Counted from the first letter of the stretch, positions 15,538 to 23,410 are shown. The stretch is 35,944 nt of DNA from an uncultured Terriglobus sp. (GCA_937871605.1 CALMRM010000015.1:9953-45896), one strand, 5' to 3'. The notes: a model not told the origin generated them from the sequence alone. Numbers and translations are program-made.

Positions 15538-16077
15538 ATGAAACGTCTGTTTCTATCTGTCTTTTCTGTAGCCATTGCGTGCCTGCTTCTCCCTTGTCAC
15601 GCGTCCACCATGACGCTGAATTTCAGCTTCACCGGCAGCTCTGGCGGATCCGGTACTGTGGTTGCAACCTCGACCATCCTTGCCAATGAGTACCTGGTCA
15701 CCGCGATCAGCGGCACGGCCGATGGGTCTGCCATCAAGGGTCTGCTGCAGCCGGGCAGCTTTCCTGCTTTCTATCTGCCGACGAACGACAACCTGGTCTT
15801 TTACCCGGCCACGAACGGCGTCTACCTGGACATGAGTGGGATCGCCTTCACCAGTGACGCAGGCATGTTCTACAACCTCTACTACAACGGCACCTCCTAC
15901 CAGGAGGTGGTGAGCTCAAACCTGCAAGGACCGGCGCTGAAGCAGGGTTCCGCCTCCGGCTTTACGCTTGCGCCAAACGCAACCGTCGCGGTGACGCCAG
16001 AACCTTCCAGCCTGGTGCTGCTGGGCACGGGTGCACTGGGCATCATGGCCACGCTCAGGCGGCGCGTTCAGAGATAG
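15538..16077 (+). CDS. PEP-CTERM sorting-domain protein
   Basis: 179 residues from ATG 15538 (MKRLFLSVFSVAIACLLLPC, a signal peptide); an ATG two codons earlier is equally open. The body is Gly/Ser/Thr-rich and beta-like (MTLNFSFTGSSGGSGTVVAT). The C terminus is a classic exosortase signal: VTPEPSS, then a hydrophobic helix LVLLGTGALGIMATL, then RRRVQR. Such proteins are exported, cut at the PEP motif by exosortase and found in exopolysaccharide-linked surface layers. No exosortase gene is in the window. The neighbour on each side is on the minus strand, so it is monocistronic. Confidence 0.88.
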   Translation: MKRLFLSVFSVAIACLLLPCHASTMTLNFSFTGSSGGSGTVVATSTILANEYLVTAISGTADGSAIKGLLQPGSFPAFYLPTNDNLVFYPATNGVYLDMSGIAFTSDAGMFYNLYYNGTSYQEVVSSNLQGPALKQGSASGFTLAPNATVAVTPEPSSLVLLGTGALGIMATLRRRVQR

Positions 16078-16086
16078 CTGCCACGG

Positions 16087-16111
16087 GCGTGTGTAGCCCT
16101 CACCCACACGC
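16087..16111 (+). terminator. Possible terminator of the PEP-CTERM gene
   Basis: GCGTGTG (16087-16093) and CACACGC (16105-16111) form a 7-bp stem ten bases after the stop codon. No T-run follows. Confidence 0.35.
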
Positions 16112-16177
16112 ACGATCGACGATCTACACGCGGACGACGGAGACGTGACCGTGCGGCACGCTTGTCATGGATGGAAG

Positions 16178-16435
16178 AGCAGAACGCGAAGGGCGCGAAG
16201 GACGTGCACGCCAAGGTCGCAAAGAGTTCGAGTTACTAGCGACGTTCGCGTAACCATTGCACGTCCCTTGTAACCTCCGCGTGTCCTTTGTGAACTCCGC
16301 CTGTCCCATGCACTTTCGCCTCTCACTTGCACTTTCGCGTAACCATTGCACGTCCCTTGCGACCTTCGCCTGTCCATTGCACTTCGCGTGTCCGTTGCGA
16401 CCTTCGCGTACCCTCCGCGACCTTCGCGTTCTGCT
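16178..16435. repeat. Inverted-repeat element, family B, with degenerate ~20-bp tandem units
   Basis: The left arm (16178-16197, AGCAGAACGCGAAGGGCGCG) pairs with the right arm (16416-16435) at 19 of 20 positions. Between them are about ten degenerate units of about 20 bases on the theme GCGACCTTCGCGTGTCCATT. One stretch, CGCGTAACCATTGCACGTCC, occurs twice (from about 16247 and 16339). The first ~38 bases also match 28108-28145 closely. It fills the space between the PEP-CTERM and cytochrome genes. Confidence 0.85.
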
Positions 16436-16444
16436 TTTCCTGGC

Positions 16445-18085
16445 TTACCGCAGAGCACAACCGTTTTGCTGGAAGGCGTGGATGGCAGGGGCATCCGGGT
16501 TGAGCGGCTGCACCTTTGCGATGGTGGCTTTCTCACCCGCGCTATCGCCGGTGCGGCACTGCAGCAGGACGAGGTTGATGCCCGCGGCGGTCTGGCTTGG
16601 ATCGGCGGCGATGAGGGTTTGCAGCAGCGCCTTTGCGGCGGGCACCTCTCCGCTGCCTGCTTCCAGCACGGCCAGGTTGCCGAGCGCGGCGGGTTCATAC
16701 GGCTCCGTTCTAAGCACCTGTTTGTAGGCGATGGCGGCTTCGGCAGGGTGACCGCTGACCTGGTAGAGAAAGCCGAGGTTGAGCAGCACCTGTGCGTCGT
16801 TCGCGCCGTGCTGTGCGGCGTCGGAGAGCAGCGCCAGCGCGCGGCGTCCGCTGGCCTGGTCACCTTGGCGGGCGAATTGCGCGTACGCCAGGCCAAGTTC
16901 ACGCGAGCCGGCGGTGAAGCCGCTCACGGGCATCAGTTCGCCGCTCTTGATGGTGCGCTGCGTGGCGGGCAGGCGCTGGATGTTGTGGTCCACGGCCTGC
17001 TCGTGCGAGATGTCGCTGGTGGTGCGCGTGGGCATGTGGCAGCTGGCGCAGTCGGGCTGCTCCGGGTGGTGCGCCGTGGCGATCTGCGGGCCGGTGTGGC
17101 AGGTGAGGCATTTGCCGCGGTAGAACTGTACGCGCTCGGCGGAGCTGGGTTGGCTGTGCGGATCGTGGCAGGTGGTGCAGGTCAGGCGGTCGCCGCTCGC
17201 GCGCTTGCAGGCACTCTGCAGCATGGCCTCGTACTGGCTGCTGGCGCGCGAGCCGCCACTCCGCTCCGACGCGCGCACGAAGTAGACGGCAAGGTCGTTG
17301 AGGGTGTCTCCGGGCTTGAACTCGGCGGGCGTGCGGCCTGGGCGAAAGATGACGGCGTCACCCTCCAGGTGGCACTGGATGCAGGCGCTGTCGCGGCGCT
17401 CTGGCGAGAGCTTGTCCGGGTTCAGGATGGGGCCGTGGCCGCCTGCGGCGAGGTGTGCGGCTGGGTCGCCGTGGCAGCTGCTGCAGCCGACGCCTGCCTG
17501 CGCGAACGGTGGGTCTGGCAGGGCGTTTCGAGCAAGACCGTTGCTCTTGGCGACGCCAGTGACGTGGCAGTGCTGGCAGGCGGCGTCGCTGGGCAGCGGT
17601 GCGGGCAGCGTGGTGTTGCCGCTGTAGGCGGGTGCCATGTCCCACGTGTTGCGGCGGGTGTAGAAGTTAATGGGCAGCTCCCACAGCATGCCCGCCTGCC
17701 GGTACAGGTAGGTGCGGCCGTGCTTGCCGCTGCCGATGTAGTAGTCCAGCCGGTGTTCGGTCTGCAGCGCGCCGCCGGGTGCGGTGAAGGGCCGCGTGGC
17801 GTCGATCCAGGCTTGGCCGTCCCGCTGGAACACGCGGTAGCTGACGCCGGAGTGTGTGTCGGTAAACGATCCGGGATTGAAGGCGGCGAGGGCTGGTCCG
17901 CTGCCACGGGCCATGCTGGTTTCGCTGTAGCTCTCCACGATGGCGGCGTGACAGCCTGCGCAGGCAGCGTCGGGGTCAGTAGCGGGTGCAGGATGGGGAG
18001 CGTAGCGAGCGTGAGCCGCAGCGGCGCACAGCAGCAGGATGCCGAGGGTGACAAGCCAGTGCCGTGTGTACAGGGGAAGCCGCAT
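16445..18085 (-). CDS. Exported heptahaem cytochrome c with C-terminal TPR domain
   Basis: 546 residues. A signal peptide (HWLVTLGILLLCAAAAHA) is followed by seven CxxCH haem-attachment motifs starting at C42, C170, C201, C235, C303, C326 and C346. The last two thirds of the haem region resembles cytochrome c554/doubled CxxCH proteins. Residues ~400-540 are tetratricopeptide repeats (AQVLLNLGFLYQVSGHPAEA, EPAALGNLAVLEAGSGEVPA), likely for partner binding. This multihaem-plus-TPR design is common in Acidobacteria and Planctomycetes; the redox partner and substrate are unknown. The start ATG 18085 lacks a strong ribosome-binding site. It is flanked on both sides by repeat elements. Confidence 0.9.
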   Translation of the reverse strand: MRLPLYTRHWLVTLGILLLCAAAAHARYAPHPAPATDPDAACAGCHAAIVESYSETSMARGSGPALAAFNPGSFTDTHSGVSYRVFQRDGQAWIDATRPFTAPGGALQTEHRLDYYIGSGKHGRTYLYRQAGMLWELPINFYTRRNTWDMAPAYSGNTTLPAPLPSDAACQHCHVTGVAKSNGLARNALPDPPFAQAGVGCSSCHGDPAAHLAAGGHGPILNPDKLSPERRDSACIQCHLEGDAVIFRPGRTPAEFKPGDTLNDLAVYFVRASERSGGSRASSQYEAMLQSACKRASGDRLTCTTCHDPHSQPSSAERVQFYRGKCLTCHTGPQIATAHHPEQPDCASCHMPTRTTSDISHEQAVDHNIQRLPATQRTIKSGELMPVSGFTAGSRELGLAYAQFARQGDQASGRRALALLSDAAQHGANDAQVLLNLGFLYQVSGHPAEAAIAYKQVLRTEPYEPAALGNLAVLEAGSGEVPAAKALLQTLIAADPSQTAAGINLVLLQCRTGDSAGEKATIAKVQPLNPDAPAIHAFQQNGCALR

Positions 18086-18146
18086 GCATACTGCCAGAGT
18101 GCAAGTGTACAGGTGCGGGTGAACGGGAGACTCTGTAGCGCAGAGG

Positions 18147-18235
18147 CATAACGCGGGCCTTCAGCCTGCAGCTGGTTTGGTTACCGCTACCTGGGGCTGC
18201 GCCCCAGGCTTTTACAACGCGGGCCTTCAGCCCGG
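18147..18235. repeat. Palindromic intergenic repeat, family A (three hairpins)
   Basis: Hairpin 1 is GCGGGCCTTCAGCCTGC (18153-18169) preceded by GCATAAC. Hairpin 2 is CCTGGGGCTGCGCCCCAGG (18190-18208). The linker CTTTTACAACG follows, then hairpin 3, CGGGCCTTCAGCCCG (18220-18234). The same order is found at 34944-35032 and, inverted, at 34814-34900. Confidence 0.88.
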
Positions 18236-18258
18236 CTCCTGTGCCAACCCCTGAACTT

Positions 18259-18404
18259 GTCATCCCCGACCGGAGCACGCGGTGCGGAGTGGAGGGACCT
18301 GCTGTTCTTCCGGACGGCACTGCTGCTGCAGGCAAAACAGCAGGTCCCCCTTCGTCCGGCTCAGGGCAGGCTTCCACTCCGCTTCGCTGCGGTCGGGATG
18401 ACAA
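18259..18404. repeat. Family C inverted-repeat element, long variant
   Basis: Ends GTCATCCCCGACC (from 18259) and GGTCGGGATGAC (to 18403) are inverted. The inner arms meet at GGGACCTGCTGTT and AACAGCAGGTCCC around 18295-18350. The core AGCAGGTCC and terminal GGATGAC are shared with 14646 and 24842. It lies directly upstream of the Met/His-rich protein gene. Confidence 0.8.
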
Positions 18405-18514
18405 AGGGCAGGTGGGCGGCGATGACCTGCTCCTTGCCGGGGCTTACAATGACTGCGGTACGGGCTTTGCCGGGTTGCCTGCGCAGAGCTACTTCAGCTT
18501 TCCAAGGAATGTTT

Positions 18515-19288
18515 ATGCGCTCACTCTGTTGTCTCGCCGCTGCGTCCGTTCTCACCCTTGCCACCGCTGGTCTTTCCGCTCAGCAGGCCGCACCCGCCGG
18601 AGGCATGCAAGGCATGGACCACGGCAACATGCAGGGCATGCAGCATGGCGACATGCACATGGACGAGAAGGCCGAGCCCATCCAGGGTGGCGGCATCTTC
18701 GTGCCCGGCTGGCAGGGCAAGGTGGATGACGGCGCGGCCAAGCAGGGCCAAACCGAGAAGGACTCGAAATTTGTGAAGGAAGGCGACGGCTTCCACATCA
18801 CCACCGGCCCGGCGATTACGTACTTCAACCCGAGCATGAAGGCCACGGGCGACTACACCGTTTCCGCCACGTTCAACGAGCCAAAGTACATGAACCGCAA
18901 CTCGCACCCACACCCGTACGGCATCGTGATTGCGGGCAGCGGCCTGGGCACCGACAGCCCCAGTGAGCTGTACTGCGCCGCGTATGGCAATGGGCGCTTT
19001 ATCATGCGCGGCTTTTCGCCTGCGCCTTTCCAGCTGAACGGCCGTGGCGAGGCGAACGATGCCGTGCACAAAGCCGCCGCTGTGGGCGAGCCCGTGACGC
19101 AGAAGATTGCACTGCAGGTCAAGGGCGACAAGGTCAGCTGCATCATCAACGACGTGACCGTGGGCAGCTATGACAAAAGCGCCGTGTTGACGGATGGCAA
19201 GCTGAAGACGCTGGACGGCGTGTACGGCATCCGCTTCGCGCACAACACGGATGCGATGGTAACCGGCTTCAAGATGACGAAGAATTAA
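18515..19288 (+). CDS. Exported Met/His-rich protein with DUF1080-like beta domain
   Basis: 257 residues from ATG 18515 (AAGGA six bases upstream). A signal peptide (CCLAAASVLTLATAGLSAQQ) is followed by a Met/His-rich linker (residues ~29-50: GGMQGMDHGNMQGMQHGDMH), a pattern typical of copper-binding segments. The remainder (VPGWQGKVDDG, TYFNPSMKATGDYTVSATF, IALQVKGDKVSCIINDVTVG, GIRFAHNTDAMVTGFKMTKN) reads as a concanavalin/laminin-G-like beta-sandwich of the DUF1080 type, often a carbohydrate-associated fold. The exact function is unknown. Its promoter would lie within or next to the family-C repeat ending at 18404. Confidence 0.8.
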   Translation: MRSLCCLAAASVLTLATAGLSAQQAAPAGGMQGMDHGNMQGMQHGDMHMDEKAEPIQGGGIFVPGWQGKVDDGAAKQGQTEKDSKFVKEGDGFHITTGPAITYFNPSMKATGDYTVSATFNEPKYMNRNSHPHPYGIVIAGSGLGTDSPSELYCAAYGNGRFIMRGFSPAPFQLNGRGEANDAVHKAAAVGEPVTQKIALQVKGDKVSCIINDVTVGSYDKSAVLTDGKLKTLDGVYGIRFAHNTDAMVTGFKMTKN

Positions 19289-19301
19289 AGGCGTGCAGGC
19301 T

Positions 19302-19334
19302 AGCGCCAGACACTCACAACAGCCGTCTGGCGCT
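19302..19334 (+). terminator. Terminator hairpin of the Met/His-rich protein gene
   Basis: AGCGCCAGAC (19302-19311) pairs perfectly with GTCTGGCGCT (19325-19334) around a 13-base loop, 14 bases after the stop codon. No T-run is present, but the stem is strong. Confidence 0.65.
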
Positions 19335-19435
19335 GGCTGTCACATGAGAAACTTTGCCTTCCCATCTGGGTTTGTGGGTGATTCATGCATGCTTACTCTG
19401 CGCCAAGCCAACTGCTGGATGAGATTGGAACCTTG

Positions 19436-20119
19436 TTACTGGCGTACGTATCGTTGAAACCCAAAAAATGGGTCATGCGGGGGTAACTGGTAGAAGTGGC
19501 CCTCCATGAGAACAACCTTGCCCTCTACTTTCTTCATGACCTTTGCCGATCCGTAGCCATGGATAGTCTTGTCTTCTTTTAGAACCGAATAACCGTACCG
19601 CAGAGCGTCACAATTCGTGAAGGTTCCCCACGTATTTTCCCAAGGGTACGGTGTTTGGAAATCGCGGCGCACCCAGCCTGCCTCGGCGTAGGTTGCATCC
19701 CACAGGCGCTGACCGTTGATCTCGAACTCCCATCCAAGAATCCCTTTCTTCACGACGATGGTGCATCTTCCGCCGTGTTTATAGGTGTCGCCCTGGCGAA
19801 TGCACTCGTACGTCCAATCACTGCCATCGATTTTGGGTGGATCTGAAAACTTTACGTTTAGCTGACGCCAGAACGCAAAGATTGACGCCACAGACTCCAC
19901 GATGAGGATGGCGACGAACTTACCCTGGTAGTCTTTAAGGCCCGGCGTTGGCCACAGAAACGAGCGAAACGTGATGGCTGCAGTCGATAGAAAGACGGCA
20001 AGCAACGCGTAGAACAGAACAGTTCGGAAGGTTCTATCGTTCACGAAACCCCGCAACCACGTTGAGTGTGAATAAGTACGCGTAGTGTACTCAATTGCAT
20101 TCCAGGACGGTAGTACCAT
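19436..20119 (-). CDS. Two-helix membrane protein with predicted beta-rich C-terminal domain
   Basis: 227 residues from ATG 20119 (GGCGAG just upstream); an in-frame TTG at 20194 would add 25 residues. Two membrane helices lie at about 33-51 (TVLFYALLAVFLSTAAITF) and 67-84 (KFVAILIVESVASIFAFW). Then a soluble domain (98-227) rich in aromatic and beta-like segments follows: SDWTYECIRQG, GGRCTIVVKKGILGWEFEIN, ALRYGYSVLKEDKTIHGYGS, KVVLMEGHFYQLPP, and a final GFQRYVRQ. The plan of two helices plus a lipocalin-like barrel resembles Cap15-type CBASS effectors, but no CD-NTase is nearby and identity is not established. GC is low: 88 of 180 bases at 19441-19620 (49%), against about 60% next door, suggesting transfer. 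Confidence 0.72.
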   Translation of the reverse strand: MVLPSWNAIEYTTRTYSHSTWLRGFVNDRTFRTVLFYALLAVFLSTAAITFRSFLWPTPGLKDYQGKFVAILIVESVASIFAFWRQLNVKFSDPPKIDGSDWTYECIRQGDTYKHGGRCTIVVKKGILGWEFEINGQRLWDATYAEAGWVRRDFQTPYPWENTWGTFTNCDALRYGYSVLKEDKTIHGYGSAKVMKKVEGKVVLMEGHFYQLPPHDPFFGFQRYVRQ

Positions 20120-20238
20120 CTCGCCAAGCAGATGCGGCAGGTAAGTCGCCGCATGTAGCAAGTTCCTGCCGTTGCTATCAGCGCGCGCCAACAAGGCTCG
20201 CCTGTCATGCCTCGCATAAAAACAGTAGAGTGGACGGC

Positions 20239-21819
20239 ATGGTCCGGTTTCTGTTTCTACCTGCTGTTGCCCTGCTCTGCCTGCCGGTGGCGCATGCCGC
20301 TGATTGTGCCTCTCTCAAGTCACTCGCGCTGCCGGACACAGCCATTACAGCGGCTGAGAGCACCGGGCCGGGTGTAATTCCTGGCGGTGTCATGGCGGGC
20401 AGTGCGCCCTCAAAGCAGATGCCTGCCTTTTGCCGGATTACAGGGATTCTGCACCCGACTTCGGACTCGGCAATCCGCTTTGAGGTGTGGCTGCCGGAGG
20501 CGGCGGCGTTGAACGGTCGCATCCTGAAGACGTTCAATTTCGGCTTCGGCGGCAGCATCGACTACCGGCAGATGGGCAACAACCTGCAGCGCGGCTACGC
20601 TACGGCGGGCAGCGACGCCGGCCACCAGGCCGAGGCGGAGGATGCCAGCTGGGCCTATCGGCATCCGGAGAAGATCGCTCATTTCGGCTGGCGCGCCACG
20701 CACCTGACGGCCGTGCGATCCAAAGATGTGGTGAAGGCCTTTTACGGCAAGCCGCAGACCACGGCTTATTTCGACGCCTGCAGCGATGGTGGGCGCGAGG
20801 CGCTGATGGAGGCGCAGCGCTTTCCGGAGGACTATGACGGCATCCTGGCCGGTGCGCCCGCTAACAACTGGACGCGCATGCTCACCGCAGGTATCGCGCT
20901 GGCACAGGTCACCACGCGCAATCCGGCGGCATACATCAGCAGCAAAAAGCTACCCGCCATTAACGCGGCCTCGCTTGCCGCGTGCGACGCACAGGATGGT
21001 GTGAAGGACGGCATCGTGAGCGACCCGGCACACTGCCATTTCGACCCTGCGGTGTTGCTGTGCAAGGGCGCGGACGATCTCAACTGCCTTACCTCACCGC
21101 AGGTGGGCTCGCTGCGGGCGTTCTACGCGGGTGGCCATGATCCTCGCAATCGCGAGAGCGCGGGAAAGCTGATCTTCCCGGGCCTGCTGCCGGGCGACGA
21201 GAACCCCATTTGGCATGACTGGATCCTGGGCAACGCACCCAACGGCTCAAACTATACCAACGGCTTCTTCCGATACATGGTCTACAACGATCCCACCTGG
21301 CAGCCGCTGACCGCGCATATCGCCGACGCGCTGAAAACAGCCAGCGAGCGCGTGGGTAAGGACGTGGACGCCACCGACCCGGACCTGCGTCCCTTTGCGA
21401 AGCATGGCGGCAAGCTCGTGATCTATCACGGCTGGAACGACCCGGCTATTTCGCCGTGGAACAGCGTGGACTACTACCGCTCCGTCGAAACGGCAATGGG
21501 CGCGGATGCCGCGCAGGCCACCGTCCGGCTGTACCTCCTGCCCGGCATGGAGCACTGCCTGAACGGCCCCGGCCCCAACGTGATGGGCCAGCTGAGCCTG
21601 CCTGGCGCGGGCGGCTCTGGCACCGGCGCGCTGGACCTGTTGCAGCAGTGGGTGGAGAAGGGCCAGGCTCCCGGGTCGATTCTCGCCGTCAAGCTCAGTG
21701 GGACGAAGGAAGCGCCCGTGATCACCGTGCGCCCGGTCTGCGCCTTTCCGCAGGAAGCCAGGTACGACGGCAAGGGCGACCCCAAGGTACCGGGCAGCTT
21801 CAGCTGTGTGGCACCGTAG
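20239..21819 (+). CDS. Exported tannase/feruloyl esterase-family hydrolase
   Basis: 526 residues from ATG 20239 with a signal peptide (VRFLFLPAVALLCLPVAHAA). The family hydrolyses esters of aromatic acids (tannins, feruloyl-polysaccharides, MHET-like esters). The CS-D-HC signature is complete: C181-S182 in ACSDGGREALM (nucleophile), D401 in HGWNDPAIS and H439-C440 in GMEHCLNG; the two Cys next to Ser and His normally form a disulfide. The GAPANNWTRML segment and lid region follow the family. Length is usual. A soil acidobacterium could use it to attack plant phenolic esters; the real substrate cannot be read from sequence. It is divergent from the low-GC membrane-protein gene. Confidence 0.9.
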   Translation: MVRFLFLPAVALLCLPVAHAADCASLKSLALPDTAITAAESTGPGVIPGGVMAGSAPSKQMPAFCRITGILHPTSDSAIRFEVWLPEAAALNGRILKTFNFGFGGSIDYRQMGNNLQRGYATAGSDAGHQAEAEDASWAYRHPEKIAHFGWRATHLTAVRSKDVVKAFYGKPQTTAYFDACSDGGREALMEAQRFPEDYDGILAGAPANNWTRMLTAGIALAQVTTRNPAAYISSKKLPAINAASLAACDAQDGVKDGIVSDPAHCHFDPAVLLCKGADDLNCLTSPQVGSLRAFYAGGHDPRNRESAGKLIFPGLLPGDENPIWHDWILGNAPNGSNYTNGFFRYMVYNDPTWQPLTAHIADALKTASERVGKDVDATDPDLRPFAKHGGKLVIYHGWNDPAISPWNSVDYYRSVETAMGADAAQATVRLYLLPGMEHCLNGPGPNVMGQLSLPGAGGSGTGALDLLQQWVEKGQAPGSILAVKLSGTKEAPVITVRPVCAFPQEARYDGKGDPKVPGSFSCVAP

Positions 21820-22037
21820 CGGCACGCCTATCCGTGCGCGTGCGCACGTTGTTCCAGAGATCACCGGTGCTGCTTGCATGAGCGCGACAGAACGTAGGTG
21901 CAGGCCGGGAATGTTCGCGTATCAGCGGCGCCATTTACAGTTGCGCTTGCGATGGATGGTGCGTCATGCTGGAAGGGCCGTCGTGGACCATGCGTCGACG
22001 AGTCTGGCAAAGGCGTGCAGGTTAGAAAGGGTTGGGC

Positions 22038-23057
22038 ATGGCTGTGAGGCGAAGTGGTTGGCTGCTGATCGGGATTGTGGCGTTGGGCGTGGTGGGCTAC
22101 AAGGTGCAGCGCAAGCTTCCGCCGTACCAGATGGGCTTTCATGAAGCTGCAGTGGAGGCAAGCAGTGCCGACCCCAACACGGCGGGGCCGCACGTGGGGA
22201 GTTGCCCGGTGTTTCCCCCGGACAACATCTGGAACACGCCGGTCGACAAGCTCGACAAACATCCCAAGTCAGACGCCTATATCCAGTCCATCGGGCCGCA
22301 GCAGCATATGCACCCGGACTTCGCTTCTGCCTTCAAATACGGCATTCCATTTACGGAGGCACCGGCTGGTACACGGGCAGTTCCGGTGGACTTTGAGAAC
22401 AAGGACGAGAGCGACCCCGGACCTTATCGCATTCCGGCCGATGCTCCCGTGGAAGGCGCCGGCGCTGAGGGTGACGCGCACGTCCTCGTCATCGATGCGC
22501 AAAATTGCACGCTGTATGAGCTGTATGGTGCGCACAAGGATGGCGCGGGCTGGAAAGCAGGCTCGGGCATTGCCGTGGACCTGAAGAGCGATGCCCTGCG
22601 CAAGGCCGGCAGGACGTCTGCCGATGCCGCGGGCTTGCCAATCTTTCCAGGGCTGGTGCGCTATGACGAGATAGAAGCGGGCGAGATACGGCACGCGCTG
22701 CGCTTTACGGTGCCGCACACGCAGGGCAGCTATGTGTGGCCGGCTCGCCATAGCTCCGGCAGGCCCGACGCAAACCTGCCGCCCATGGGCATGCGGTTCC
22801 GGCTCAAGCCCGACTTTGACATCTCCACCTACTCCAAGACGAACCGCATTATTCTGCGTGCGCTGAAACGCTACGGCATGTTCCTTTCCGACAACGGCGG
22901 CACGCTTTACCTGAGCGGGGTGCCGGATAAGCGCTGGGAAGACGACGACCTGCGAAAGTTGCGCAACGTGACCATGGATGCCTTTGAGGCCGTCGATGAG
23001 GCCGACCTGGAACTGAAACCGAACTCCGGCCAGGTGGATCCGAAGTTCATGAAGTAG
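22038..23057 (+). CDS. Exported or membrane-anchored protein of unknown function
   Basis: 339 residues from ATG 22038 (AAGGG about 7 bases upstream). One N-terminal hydrophobic helix (WLLIGIVALGVVGY) serves as signal or anchor. The mature part has conspicuous conserved-looking blocks: FPPDNIWNTPVDKL, SDPGPYRIPADAPVEG, HVLVIDAQNCTLYELYGA, DAAGLPIFPGLVRYDEI, HALRFTVPHTQGSYVWPARH, LPPMGMRFRLK and LSDNGGTLYLSGVPD. Similar unnamed proteins occur widely in soil bacteria, as far as I recall, and no function is established. It follows the tannase gene by about 220 bases and could be cotranscribed or separate. Confidence 0.82.
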   Translation: MAVRRSGWLLIGIVALGVVGYKVQRKLPPYQMGFHEAAVEASSADPNTAGPHVGSCPVFPPDNIWNTPVDKLDKHPKSDAYIQSIGPQQHMHPDFASAFKYGIPFTEAPAGTRAVPVDFENKDESDPGPYRIPADAPVEGAGAEGDAHVLVIDAQNCTLYELYGAHKDGAGWKAGSGIAVDLKSDALRKAGRTSADAAGLPIFPGLVRYDEIEAGEIRHALRFTVPHTQGSYVWPARHSSGRPDANLPPMGMRFRLKPDFDISTYSKTNRIILRALKRYGMFLSDNGGTLYLSGVPDKRWEDDDLRKLRNVTMDAFEAVDEADLELKPNSGQVDPKFMK

Positions 23058-23061
23058 GGCT

Positions 23062-23090
23062 GCACGCTCTGCACACAGAAGAGGGCGTGC
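23062..23090 (+). terminator. Possible terminator after the unknown exported protein gene
   Basis: GCACGC (23062-23067) and GCGTGC (23085-23090), extended by TCT/AGA with a small bulge, form a hairpin just after the stop at 23055-23057. No T-run follows. Confidence 0.4.
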
Positions 23091-23189
23091 CTAGGAAGCA
23101 TTCTTTGCCGCAGCAGCAGGGTGCTTTCACATGTGGCCGCGGAACCCACAGGGCTCCGTTTGCGTAGTGCCGTTGAGGATGGTGCGTGC

Positions 23190-23410
23190 ATGCTGAAGCT
23201 GCTGGTGTGGTGCGTGTTGCTGGTGGTGTGCTGGCCGCTGGCGCTGTTGGCGCTGGTGCTGTACCCGGTAGTGTGGCTGCTACTGTTGCCATTTCGCGTG
23301 GTGGGCTTCGCGGTAGAGGTGTGTTGTCGCTCGTGTGGGCAGTGCTCACGTTGCCCGCGCGGCTGCTGGGCGCGGGGCCGCGGCGGCGAGACAGGTACCT
23401 GGCCGTATGA
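23190..23410 (+). pseudogene. Small hydrophobic membrane protein with apparent one-base frameshift
   Basis: ATG 23190 opens a very hydrophobic protein (LLVWCVLLVVCWPLALLALV, then YPVVWLLLLPFRVVGFAVE) that abruptly turns into Cys/Arg-rich nonsense after about base 23318. In the neighbouring frame the hydrophobic theme resumes at once (GVLSLVWAVLTLPARLLGAG) and ends naturally at TGA 23408-23410. Adding one G in the GAGGTG stretch (23316-23321) would give a coherent 74-residue, two- or three-helix protein. Either the gene is decayed or there is a sequencing error. The unshifted frame would end at 23555. Confidence 0.6.

Noticed and set aside
16178..16435. Possible CRISPR array because of repeated ~20-bp units
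   Set aside because: Units are adjacent, degenerate and lack spacers; arms are inverted. No cas genes are near.
16346..18151. 601-residue open frame on the plus strand opposite the cytochrome gene
   Set aside because: It is antisense to a convincing cytochrome with seven CxxCH motifs; its Gly/Ala/Val-rich sequence is typical of shadow frames in GC-rich DNA.
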